Assembly (NCBI GenBank): GCA_021732525.1
Contig: JAKFUU010000042.1
Coordinates: 1 to 37,438 of the forward strand
Direction of reading: 5' to 3'
Length of the DNA stretch: 37,438 bases
DNA from: Sphingomonadaceae bacterium
GTDB lineage: Bacteria; Pseudomonadota; Alphaproteobacteria; Sphingomonadales; Sphingomonadaceae
Shown here piece by piece: positions 8,011 through 15,527 of the stretch. Under the pieces are notes generated by a model, which had not been told where the DNA came from, did no database searches, and worked only from the letters and a program-made list of their open reading frames with translations. A program made the translations under genes and the position numbers. The stretch's first letter is position 1; each line of letters begins with the position of its first letter.

Positions 8011-8101
8011 TCATTTCCATTCCTTTCCATTCTTATGAACAGCAACATTGCTGTCAGCACTATTTATGCAAAGAAATAATGGAATAGCAAAGTATATAAG
8101 A

Positions 8102-8662
8102 TTATTTTTCAGCAAAATTTGTAGGGCGCTCCAAGACCACAACAATACTGTCCTTATAATCCGTGCGCCTTATCTCCGCGAAACCGAATTTTTGCGCGAG
8201 CCGCAATGAGGGTATATTTTCGGGCGCAATGATACACTGAAATTTCGGATATTTATCCGCCCCCAAATGCGCATCGCCCCATGCAAGCACGGCGGCGAGC
8301 GCCTCGCTGCCATAACCTTGGCCGAGAGAAGTCTCGGTGCCGCCCCCGCCCAATACCCAGGCCATTTCGGGGACATCGGCCAAGGGCGGGTCCATTTCGC
8401 GCATGAAATCGGCAAAGCCTATTTGCCCGAGCACCGCGCCGTCGCTGCGCCGTTCGACAATCCACATGCCATATCCCAGCATGAGCCACATGGCGGGGCC
8501 GCGCAGAAATTTCTCCCACGCGGTGCTGCGGACAATGACCGGGCCGCCCATATAGCGGGTGATGCTTTCATCCGCGCCAATCCGATAAATTGCTTCAAAA
8601 TCGGCGCGCTGAAACCCGCGTAGGATCAGCCGCTCGGTCGCCAAAGTCGGCGCTTCATTCAT
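8102..8662 (-). CDS. GNAT family N-acetyltransferase (RimJ/RimL-like)
   Basis: 186 aa. N-terminal LATERLILRGFQRADFEAIYRI is the usual opening of RimJ/RimL-type GNAT enzymes. The acetyl-CoA binding region is seen at about 120-135 (SLGQGYGSEALAAVLAWG), followed by IAPENIPSLRLAQKFGF, the standard C-terminal motif. Expected reaction: transfer of an acetyl group from acetyl-CoA to an amine; the acceptor is unknown. Its ATG overlaps the TGA of the upstream racemase/epimerase gene (8659-8662), so the two are translationally coupled. That coupling suggests an amino acid or peptide acceptor from the same pathway, which is inference. Confidence 0.9.
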   Translation of the reverse strand: MNEAPTLATERLILRGFQRADFEAIYRIGADESITRYMGGPVIVRSTAWEKFLRGPAMWLMLGYGMWIVERRSDGAVLGQIGFADFMREMDPPLADVPEMAWVLGGGGTETSLGQGYGSEALAAVLAWGDAHLGADKYPKFQCIIAPENIPSLRLAQKFGFAEIRRTDYKDSIVVVLERPTNFAEK

Positions 8663-9636
8663 GGAAGGATCATCCCATCTTCGAACCGGAATCCATCCGA
8701 CCGGTCTTGCGCTAACAATAGGGGGCCATCAAGATCAACCCAATCCGCCCGCTGCGCCAGTAAAAAGGCGGGTGCGATCGCTAGGCTGGTCGAAAGCATG
8801 CATCCGGCCATGATTTTCATGCCAGCGGTATCGGCGGCGTCAGCGATTTTCATGGCTTCGGTCAGGCCGCCGGCCTTGTCCAGCTTAATATTTATTCCGT
8901 CATACAGCATAGCCAACCGCGCGACATCGGCGGCGCTATGGCAGCTTTCATCGGCAAATAACGGTATGGGCGAGCGGATCGAAGCCAAACCGCGATCGCC
9001 GCCATCGGCCAAGGGTTGCTCGATCAATTCCACCCCAAAATCGGTCAAGGCCGAAGCCTCGGCGGCGATATCGAGGTCCGCCCAGCTTTCATTGGCATCA
9101 ATGATCAACCTTGCCTCGGGCGCTCCGCGGCGCACGGCTGCTACCCTCTCTCTATAACCGTGTTCGGTTAGCTTGAGTTTGAGCAAACGATGTCCGGCCG
9201 CCGCGGCGCGCTGCGCATCGGCTTGCATCGCTTGCGCCGGGCCAAGCGATATGGTGAAGGCCGTTACCAACGGCCCTGGCGCATGCTTTAACCCCAGATG
9301 CTGCCATAGCGGCAGCCCCGCCAGTTTCGCCTCCAAATCCCAAAGCGCGCAATCAAGCGCGTTGCGTGCCGCGCCGGGACCAAGCCTATTTTGAATGGCA
9401 AGCCGGGCTTGCCGCGGGGTATAATCTTCCAAAGCTTCGGCCACGGCTTCAATTTGCGACAGGCAATGACCACCGGTTTCCCCGCGATAATAGATGGGCG
9501 TGCCTTCGCCCATACCAAGATGGTCGTTATAGGTGACCGCGACTAAAATAACATCGACATGGCTTTTGGCCCCGCGCGCGATCACAAACTGCCCGGCAAC
9601 TGGCCATCGTTCGGTGACTGCTGAAACTCTCAACAC
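8659..9636 (-). CDS. dgcA: Enolase-superfamily dipeptide epimerase / N-acetyl-Glu racemase
   Basis: 325 aa, full-length muconate-lactonizing-type member. The catalytic set is visible: KLK with Lys153 and Lys155, metal ligands Asp180 (IIDANES), Glu206 (ELIEQP) and Asp229 (FADESC), and the NIKLDKAGG lysines (251/254). This is the pattern of L-Ala-D/L-Glu epimerases and of DgcA-type N-acyl-glutamate racemases. Reaction: alpha-proton abstraction and epimerisation of a Glu-containing substrate, in peptidoglycan peptide recycling or D-Glu use. The start is GTG at 9636 with AAGGA about 9 bases upstream. No DUF1611 partner (DgcN) is adjacent. The overlapping GNAT gene might act on the same substrate. 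The split between epimerase and racemase is not decidable here; the symbol is tentative. Confidence 0.85.
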   Translation of the reverse strand: MLRVSAVTERWPVAGQFVIARGAKSHVDVILVAVTYNDHLGMGEGTPIYYRGETGGHCLSQIEAVAEALEDYTPRQARLAIQNRLGPGAARNALDCALWDLEAKLAGLPLWQHLGLKHAPGPLVTAFTISLGPAQAMQADAQRAAAAGHRLLKLKLTEHGYRERVAAVRRGAPEARLIIDANESWADLDIAAEASALTDFGVELIEQPLADGGDRGLASIRSPIPLFADESCHSAADVARLAMLYDGINIKLDKAGGLTEAMKIADAADTAGMKIMAGCMLSTSLAIAPAFLLAQRADWVDLDGPLLLAQDRSDGFRFEDGMILP

Positions 9637-9667
9637 TTCTGCGATCCTTAAATTAAGGTTCGGGCAA

Positions 9668-9686
9668 CTTATACTGTAAGTATAAG
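9668..9686. promoter_or_regulatory. Perfect inverted repeat upstream of the racemase gene (operator candidate)
   Basis: CTTATACT-GTA-AGTATAAG is a perfect 8-bp inverted repeat with a 3-base centre, 31 bases upstream of the GTG start at 9636. The length, AT-rich symmetry and position suit a dimeric regulator overlapping the promoter. It is too short and has no T tract for a terminator of the depolymerase gene that ends at 9736. Confidence 0.45.
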
Positions 9687-9735
9687 GCGAGCAAGAATTA
9701 GCCGCAGGATTAAAATTCGCCTTTAAATCGTGACC

Positions 9736-10980
9736 TTATTCATGCAGCTTAATCCAATCTTCGACCAGGGGGGCAATATTTTCCCGCCATTTGCTGCCAT
9801 TGAAGATGCCATAATGGCCGGCACCTGGCGCAAGATGATATTTCTTCATTTCATCGGGCAGCGCGGTTGCAATGGTCAAGGCCGCTTTGGTTTGGCCAAT
9901 GCCGCTAATGTCATCACGCTCGCCTTCGATCGCCAGTAAAGCGATATCGGTGATTGCGGCTGGATCGATCCGATGGCCCCGGTGCATAAATTCACCCTGC
10001 GGTAGCAAATGCCGCTGAAATACCGCGTCAACCGTCTGCAAATAAAATTCGGCGGTCATGTCGCATACCGAGCGATATTCATCGTAAAAATCTTTGGTCG
10101 CATCCGCGCTGTCGTCATCGCCGATGACGAGATGCTTAAACATCTCCCAATGGCTCATCATATGATTGCCCAAATTCATCGACATAAAGCTCGATAGCTG
10201 CAAGAAACCGGGGTAGACCCGGCGGCCGGAGCCGCGATAATGCGCCGGCACCGTGGCGATAACATTTTGCTGGAACCAGCTGTGCGGCCGGCCGGTGGAC
10301 AGCCGATTGACCGCCGTTGGTGCTTCGCGTGTGTCGATGGGGCCGCCCATCATGGTCAAGGATTTGGGGCGGCAAGGGTGATCGTTAGCGCTCATAAATG
10401 CCGCGGCGGCATAGCAAGGCACCGACGGTTGACACACCGCCAGCATATGCGCGCCCCGTCCTGATTCATCAGGCCCGATATGTTCGAGAAATTCAACCAG
10501 ATAATCGATATAATCATCAAGATCGAACTTGCCTTCGCTCATCGGCACATCGCGGGCATCGCGCCAATCGGTGATATAAAGATCGTGATTTGGTAGCATC
10601 CGTTCCACGGTGCCGCGCAGCAGCGTGGCGAAATGACCCGACATTGGAGCGACGATCAACAGCTTGGGCGCATTTTCAATGCCGCTATGGATGAAATGTT
10701 TCAGCTGACCAAAGGGTTTGCGGCATTTAATCTTGGTTTCAACTTTGGCTTCGACTTTTCCCGTTGGTCCATCCAGCATGACTTTGTGGATATCAAATTT
10801 AGGTTTGCCGCGATATTCGCCCGCATGCGCAAACACCTCCAGCGCCGATGAAATAAGATTGCTGGTACCCAGATAAGACAGCGGGTTGGCTGGATTTTTT
10901 AGCCAATCGGCTTGCATCTGGGCAAAGTAACTGGTCCCGGCGAGCCATGCTTTTTGCATTTCATGGGCTGAATATAACAT
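9736..10980 (-). CDS. phaZ: Intracellular poly(3-hydroxybutyrate) depolymerase
   Basis: 414 aa, the usual length for the cytoplasmic PHB depolymerase family. The N-terminus (MLYSAHEMQKAWLAGTSYFA) and the lipase-box-like AVCQPSVP with nucleophilic Cys183 in place of Ser identify it. Asp356 (GERDD) and His389 (GAGHYGIF) complete the expected triad. Role: mobilisation of native PHB granules to 3-hydroxybutyrate oligomers. Ribosome site AAGGG lies about 7 bases before the ATG. The gene is divergent from an ABC exporter, with a 175-base shared upstream region holding two palindromes. It is followed on the same strand, after 99 bases, by the racemase gene. Confidence 0.96.
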   Translation of the reverse strand: MLYSAHEMQKAWLAGTSYFAQMQADWLKNPANPLSYLGTSNLISSALEVFAHAGEYRGKPKFDIHKVMLDGPTGKVEAKVETKIKCRKPFGQLKHFIHSGIENAPKLLIVAPMSGHFATLLRGTVERMLPNHDLYITDWRDARDVPMSEGKFDLDDYIDYLVEFLEHIGPDESGRGAHMLAVCQPSVPCYAAAAFMSANDHPCRPKSLTMMGGPIDTREAPTAVNRLSTGRPHSWFQQNVIATVPAHYRGSGRRVYPGFLQLSSFMSMNLGNHMMSHWEMFKHLVIGDDDSADATKDFYDEYRSVCDMTAEFYLQTVDAVFQRHLLPQGEFMHRGHRIDPAAITDIALLAIEGERDDISGIGQTKAALTIATALPDEMKKYHLAPGAGHYGIFNGSKWRENIAPLVEDWIKLHE

Positions 10981-11065
10981 ATGTTTCCCTTGGCATTTTG
11001 GCCCGAATTGGCAATCTGTGCGGCCTGCTTATCTTAATATTGATCTCAACATCATAATCGATTTT

Positions 11066-11076
11066 GTGCATTGCAC
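11066..11076. promoter_or_regulatory. TGC-N3-GCA palindrome upstream of phaZ (possible PHA-regulator site)
   Basis: GTGCA-T-TGCAC, a perfect 11-base palindrome containing TGC-ATT-GCA, 86-96 bases upstream of the depolymerase start. Binding sites described for the PHA repressor PhaR in other alphaproteobacteria are of the TGC-N3-GCA kind (recalled knowledge), so this is a candidate. No phaR gene is in the window. Confidence 0.4.
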
Positions 11077-11089
11077 CATTAAAAAACGA

Positions 11090-11105
11090 GAATATAGCGA
11101 TATTC
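11090..11105. promoter_or_regulatory. GAATAT-N4-ATATTC palindrome in the phaZ/ABC divergent region
   Basis: A perfect 6-bp inverted repeat with a 4-base spacer, 51 bases before the ABC exporter ATG and 110 bases before the phaZ ATG. Its position between divergent genes fits an operator. No regulator gene is adjacent, and AT-rich symmetry of this size can also arise by chance. Confidence 0.3.
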
Positions 11106-11155
11106 GCTTAGATAACGCGATTGTTACCGCGATGTTCGGCTGCTAGAGCGGCGGC

Positions 11156-12994
11156 ATGACCGACATTATCGCTCAGGCTGAACCGGCCGAAATCACCGAC
11201 GATCCAGCCCGTGCCGATTCGATTCCCGAACAAACCGCCTCCCATGAAACCAAGGCAAAAGCGCCGCTGGGCAGTTTGAAAATGATCTGGAATCATGTCA
11301 GAAATTATCCCAAGCAGATTTTCTTTGCGCTGGTCGCATTAACGATTGCCGCGCTCGCCACCTTATCGATTCCAGCCGGACTTAAAGCCATTATCGACAA
11401 TGGCTTTATCGCGGGCAGCGGCAATATTGATTCCTATTTCCAATCATTGCTTGTTGTTGCTTGTGTGCTTGGCATGGCGACTGCGCTGCGTTTTTACTTT
11501 GTTAGCTGGCTTGGTGAACGGGTGGTGGCCGATATCCGTATGGCGGTGCAAAATAACCTGTTGCGGTTGGCCCCGCAGTTTTTTGAGGTCAATCGGCCCG
11601 CCGAAATCGCATCGCGGATGACGGCCGATACGGCGTTGATCGAACAAATTGTCGGCACAACGGTTTCGGTCGCGCTGCGTAACGCCTTCATCGGTATTGG
11701 CGGTATCATTTATCTCTTTTGGCTCGCGCCAAAGCTGACCGGTGCATTGTTGTTGGGCATACCATTGGTGCTGGGTCCGTTGATTATCTTTGGCCGCTAT
11801 TTGGAAAAAGCATCGCGCAGCAGCCAGGACCGGGTTGCCGATGTCGGCACGATTACCGCCGAAACATTGGGCGCGATGAAGATTGTGCAGGCCTTTGGCC
11901 AGCAACGGCGCGAGGGGCAGCGGTTTGCCGACGCGGTTGAAAGGACGTTTAACACAGCCAAACGGCGGATATTGTTGCGCGCGGGGCTAACCGCGCTGTT
12001 CATATTGCTGATTTTTTCCGCGATCATCCTGCTGGTTTGGGAAGGGGCGGAGGCCGTCCGCGCGGGGACCATCAGCGGTGGTTCGATATTGGCGATAGTT
12101 TTTACCAGCGTGCTTGTGGCGGGTGCCTTTGGCGCGTTGAGCGAAGTTTATGCCGATCTGGTGCGCGGTGCCGGTGCGGCGAGCCGCCTTGCCGAGCTAT
12201 TGTCGGCTGAGCCCGATATCGCGCCGCCCGCCAAACCCATGGCGATGCCGGTGCCCGCGCGCGGACAAATTTCCTATGAACGGATATATTTTCGCTATCC
12301 CACCCGCCCTGACAGGCTGGCGCTTGACGATTTTACGTTAAAGGTTGATCCCGGCGAAACCGTTGCCGTGGTTGGGCCATCCGGAGCGGGTAAGTCGACC
12401 TTGTTCCAACTGGCGCAGCGCTTTTATGATCCGGAGAGCGGGGTTGTGCGGATGGACGGTGTGGCCCTGACCAGCGCTGATCCCGCCGAAATCCGCAAAC
12501 GCATGGCTTATGTGCCGCAAGATACCGTGCTGTTCGCGGCGAACGCGCGCGACAATTTGCGCTATGGCCATTGGGATGCATCCGACGATATGATTTGGGA
12601 AGCGGCCGGAAAGGCGAATGCCACGGCCTTTTTGGAGCAATTACCGCAAGGGCTGGATACCTATCTGGGCGAGGGCGGCGCGCGGCTTTCGGGGGGGCAG
12701 CGGCAACGGATTGCAATCGCCCGTGCCGTGCTGCGTGATGCACCGATCTTATTGCTCGATGAGGCTACCTCCGCGCTGGATGCCGAAAGTGAGAAATTGG
12801 TGCAGGATGCGCTCGACAAGCTGATGGCGGGGCGCACGACGATCGTTATCGCCCACCGGCTGGCGACCGTGCGTTCGGCGCAGCGGATTATCGTTATGGA
12901 CCAAGGTAAGATCGTTGAAGAGGGCACCCATGCGCAATTAAACGCGGGCGGCGGGCTGTATGCGCGGCTCGCCAGTTTGCAATTTAACAGCTAA
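11156..12994 (+). CDS. ABC exporter half-transporter (membrane domain fused to ATPase)
   Basis: 612 aa. An acidic soluble N-terminus of about 45 residues precedes an exporter-type ABC membrane domain with six helices (about 58-340). The ATPase follows: Walker A GPSGAGKST near 406, signature LSGGQRQR near 510, Walker B ILLLDEATSALD near 530, and the switch His in AHRLATV. The layout is that of MsbA-like or multidrug/lipid exporters, which work as homodimers in the inner membrane. The substrate is not evident. The ATG at 11156 lacks a strong ribosome site (only GCGGCGG precedes it). It is divergent from phaZ, and its stop is one base from the convergent LysR gene's stop. Confidence 0.93.
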   Translation: MTDIIAQAEPAEITDDPARADSIPEQTASHETKAKAPLGSLKMIWNHVRNYPKQIFFALVALTIAALATLSIPAGLKAIIDNGFIAGSGNIDSYFQSLLVVACVLGMATALRFYFVSWLGERVVADIRMAVQNNLLRLAPQFFEVNRPAEIASRMTADTALIEQIVGTTVSVALRNAFIGIGGIIYLFWLAPKLTGALLLGIPLVLGPLIIFGRYLEKASRSSQDRVADVGTITAETLGAMKIVQAFGQQRREGQRFADAVERTFNTAKRRILLRAGLTALFILLIFSAIILLVWEGAEAVRAGTISGGSILAIVFTSVLVAGAFGALSEVYADLVRGAGAASRLAELLSAEPDIAPPAKPMAMPVPARGQISYERIYFRYPTRPDRLALDDFTLKVDPGETVAVVGPSGAGKSTLFQLAQRFYDPESGVVRMDGVALTSADPAEIRKRMAYVPQDTVLFAANARDNLRYGHWDASDDMIWEAAGKANATAFLEQLPQGLDTYLGEGGARLSGGQRQRIAIARAVLRDAPILLLDEATSALDAESEKLVQDALDKLMAGRTTIVIAHRLATVRSAQRIIVMDQGKIVEEGTHAQLNAGGGLYARLASLQFNS

Positions 12995-12995
12995 G

Positions 12996-13871
12996 CTAAA
13001 TTGCGGCCTTCAATAGCCAATCATGAAATATCTTAACCGCGCGCTGTTTCAACGCTCGTGGCCGGCAGACAAACCAATAGCTATAGGGGCTGTCAACCTC
13101 TGTATCGAAAAGCCGGGTTAGCCGCGGGTCTTTGGCATCGGACAAGTGGCTGCCATGCATAATCGCAATGCCCAGCCCGTTGGCGGCGGCCTCCAACATC
13201 AATGGCCCATTGCTGATATGATCGATCGCGGCGGGTTTTAACTTGGGCACGCCCATCGCTGTGCGCCAATGATCAAATATTTTGGGCATCTCGCTATGCA
13301 CGATCACCGTATGCTGCGACAGGTCCGACGGTTTGCCAATTTGATATTCCTCGGCCAGTTTTTTGGACGCGATGGCATAGGCGGTGTTGGTGTCCAACCG
13401 CACGCTGTATAATTTCGGATCAACCTCATCGGCAATGATGATCGCCGCATCGACAACATCGCCGAGCAGATTTTCGGCATGGGCGGATGCATCCACATCG
13501 ATATGCAGCTTAGGAAACATTTTGCGCAATTCGGGCAGGCGCGGGATCAACCGCTGCGTGCCGAATAAGGGCAGGACGCCAAGCCTTAAGCGATATTCGC
13601 CGCCCTTTCCGCTCAATTCCTCCACCGCTTCGGCCATGGCTTCCAATGCGGGTTCGATGGCGCCAAGCAGCGCTTGTCCATCGCTATTCAAAACCATCGC
13701 TTGGCTGCGGCGGTCAAACAAAGATTTGCCCATAAAATCTTCCAGCGCTTTGATCCGGCGGCTGAGGGCAGGCGGGGATAACGACAATTCGCTCGCCGCG
13801 GCCTTCGCCGAGCCAAGCTTGGCAACGCGAACAAAGGCTTCCAAGGCCCGTAATGGCGGCAAACGGCGCAT
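12996..13871 (-). CDS. LysR-type transcriptional regulator (GcvA-like)
   Basis: 291 aa from the ATG at 13871, which has AAGAGA 5 bases upstream. A TTG at 13901 would add 10 residues but is less likely. The winged helix-turn-helix is at about 5-62 (LPPLRALEAFVRVAKLGSAKAAASELSLS is the usual opening). It is followed by the linker helix and a periplasmic-binding-protein-like effector domain from about 85 to the end. The opening resembles the GcvA subgroup. It sits downstream of the aldehyde dehydrogenase gene on the same strand (114 bases after its stop) and convergent to the ABC exporter. LysR regulators often control neighbours, but this one has no divergent partner, so its target is unknown. 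Confidence 0.92.
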   Translation of the reverse strand: MRRLPPLRALEAFVRVAKLGSAKAAASELSLSPPALSRRIKALEDFMGKSLFDRRSQAMVLNSDGQALLGAIEPALEAMAEAVEELSGKGGEYRLRLGVLPLFGTQRLIPRLPELRKMFPKLHIDVDASAHAENLLGDVVDAAIIIADEVDPKLYSVRLDTNTAYAIASKKLAEEYQIGKPSDLSQHTVIVHSEMPKIFDHWRTAMGVPKLKPAAIDHISNGPLMLEAAANGLGIAIMHGSHLSDAKDPRLTRLFDTEVDSPYSYWFVCRPRALKQRAVKIFHDWLLKAAI

Positions 13872-13985
13872 AGAATCTCTTAAGCCCAGCTTTCGGCGCA
13901 ACCTGATTATGGTTGCATTAACAGCAAGTAACTATAGCAGATTGCAATTTGTGCAATATGGTAATTTGCGCCCGCAATGGCAGGG

Positions 13986-15437
13986 CTATTGGCTGCCAGA
14001 TCCTTCAAAATCTTCTTCGCGCAAGCCAATTCCGATAATACCTTTGGGCATTTCATTTTCGGCTGAAATGACCGGATAGGCACAATGATCGGCTGCGTAA
14101 TAACCACCAGGGCGGTGATTACCGGACAAGCCAACCCCGCCCGCAGGCGCTTTGCTGACGGCGTTATTCGTAGGTGTATTCCAATTTACAATGCCCGCCC
14201 GGCTGTTTGCCCAGAATTTATTATACTCTTCGGACGTACCGCCGATCAATGCCGCGCTGAGGCCAAAGCGGGTATTGTTGGCCTCATCGATGGCCAAATC
14301 GAAATCCGTCACCCGCACACATTGTAGCAAGGGCCCGAACAGCTCGACATCGGGACGTTCCGCCATTTGGGTAACGTCGATAATGCCAGGCGTGGTGAAT
14401 GGCCGCCCTTTTACCGGACGAACCATATGTTTGATTGGCCGCCCGCCATGGCTCATCAAAGTCACGAAACTTTCGGTCAACCGGTCGGCGACGTCATTAT
14501 CGATCAAGGGACCCATGAAGGGGGCCGGTTCACCATGCGGTTCGCCAATGACGAGGCGGTCGGCCAAACGCTTGACCTCGTTTAACACAATATCAAACAA
14601 ACTGTCTTTGACGATCAGCCGCCGCGCCGCCGTGCAGCGCTGGCCAGCGTTTAGGAATGCCGATTGGACGATCAATACCGCAGCGCTTTGTACATCCTTG
14701 GTATCCCAAACGATGATCGGATTATTACCACCTAGCTCCAAAGTGAGAAGCCGATCGGGTCTTTTTGAAAATTGCCGATGCAGATGAATTCCGACTTGCG
14801 CCGATCCGGTAAAAATCACCCCGTCAATGCCGGGATGTTCGGATAAACGCCGTCCGGTCTCGCCGCCGCCATGTGTGACTTGGATCACCCCGTCGGGGAT
14901 GCCCGCTTTATGGTAGCTATCGATCAGGAATTGCGCAACCGCCGGGGTTTTTTCCGATGGCTTCAATATAACCGCATTGCCCGCGATCAACGCCGGGATA
15001 ATATGGCCATTGGGAATGTCGGCGGGCATATTGAACGGAGTGATGACACCCACAATGCCCAGCGGCTTATGCCGCAGCACAAAGCGCTGCCCATGTTTTC
15101 CGTCGATCCGCCGCTGCGACGTTCGGTCGGCATAAGCGGTCACGGCGAGATCAACGCGGGTTGCGACATTCTCGACCTCGCCGCGCGCTTCCCATAAGGG
15201 CTTACCCGTTTCGCGGGCGATCAAATCGATCAACTGCTCACCGTCGGTGCCGCGCAACCGTGCGGCGAAGGACCGGATTACGGTTAGACGGTCCGATAAG
15301 GGTGCCGCGGCCCAGCGCGGCCATGCCTCCCTCGCGATACTGACTTCTTGGTCTATATTACCAGTTTTCCCGCGCCACAGCTCCGCCCCGGTTGCAGGTT
15401 CGTAAGAAATCAGGTCAGTGACGATATTTTGATCCAC
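13986..15437 (-). CDS. astD: AstD-like succinylglutamate-semialdehyde dehydrogenase
   Basis: 483 aa, complete aldehyde dehydrogenase. Catalytic residues are visible: Asn136 (TPFNMPAD), Glu234 (LELGGNNP) and Cys268 (NAGQRCTAARR). The GQRCTAARRL form of the active-site loop and overall pattern are those of AstD. Reaction of that family: NAD-dependent oxidation of N-succinyl-L-glutamate 5-semialdehyde in the arginine succinyltransferase pathway. No astA, astB, astC or astE gene is nearby, so either the pathway is dispersed or the enzyme serves another aldehyde. The gene stands alone upstream of a LysR regulator. The symbol rests on family resemblance. Confidence 0.82.
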   Translation of the reverse strand: MDQNIVTDLISYEPATGAELWRGKTGNIDQEVSIAREAWPRWAAAPLSDRLTVIRSFAARLRGTDGEQLIDLIARETGKPLWEARGEVENVATRVDLAVTAYADRTSQRRIDGKHGQRFVLRHKPLGIVGVITPFNMPADIPNGHIIPALIAGNAVILKPSEKTPAVAQFLIDSYHKAGIPDGVIQVTHGGGETGRRLSEHPGIDGVIFTGSAQVGIHLHRQFSKRPDRLLTLELGGNNPIIVWDTKDVQSAAVLIVQSAFLNAGQRCTAARRLIVKDSLFDIVLNEVKRLADRLVIGEPHGEPAPFMGPLIDNDVADRLTESFVTLMSHGGRPIKHMVRPVKGRPFTTPGIIDVTQMAERPDVELFGPLLQCVRVTDFDLAIDEANNTRFGLSAALIGGTSEEYNKFWANSRAGIVNWNTPTNNAVSKAPAGGVGLSGNHRPGGYYAADHCAYPVISAENEMPKGIIGIGLREEDFEGSGSQ

Positions 15438-15527
15438 AGGGCGGCTTTATGATATGAAATTAAGGCTATCTGCTAGGTTTAGCGGTAAAAGTTAAACAAT
15501 TGCTTACCATTGTTATAAACACTGTGG

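Noticed and set aside
7822-8079. 85-codon plus-strand frame after the thiolase gene
   Set aside because: It runs through both hairpins and opposite the microprotein; composition is unlike a protein and no start signal is visible.
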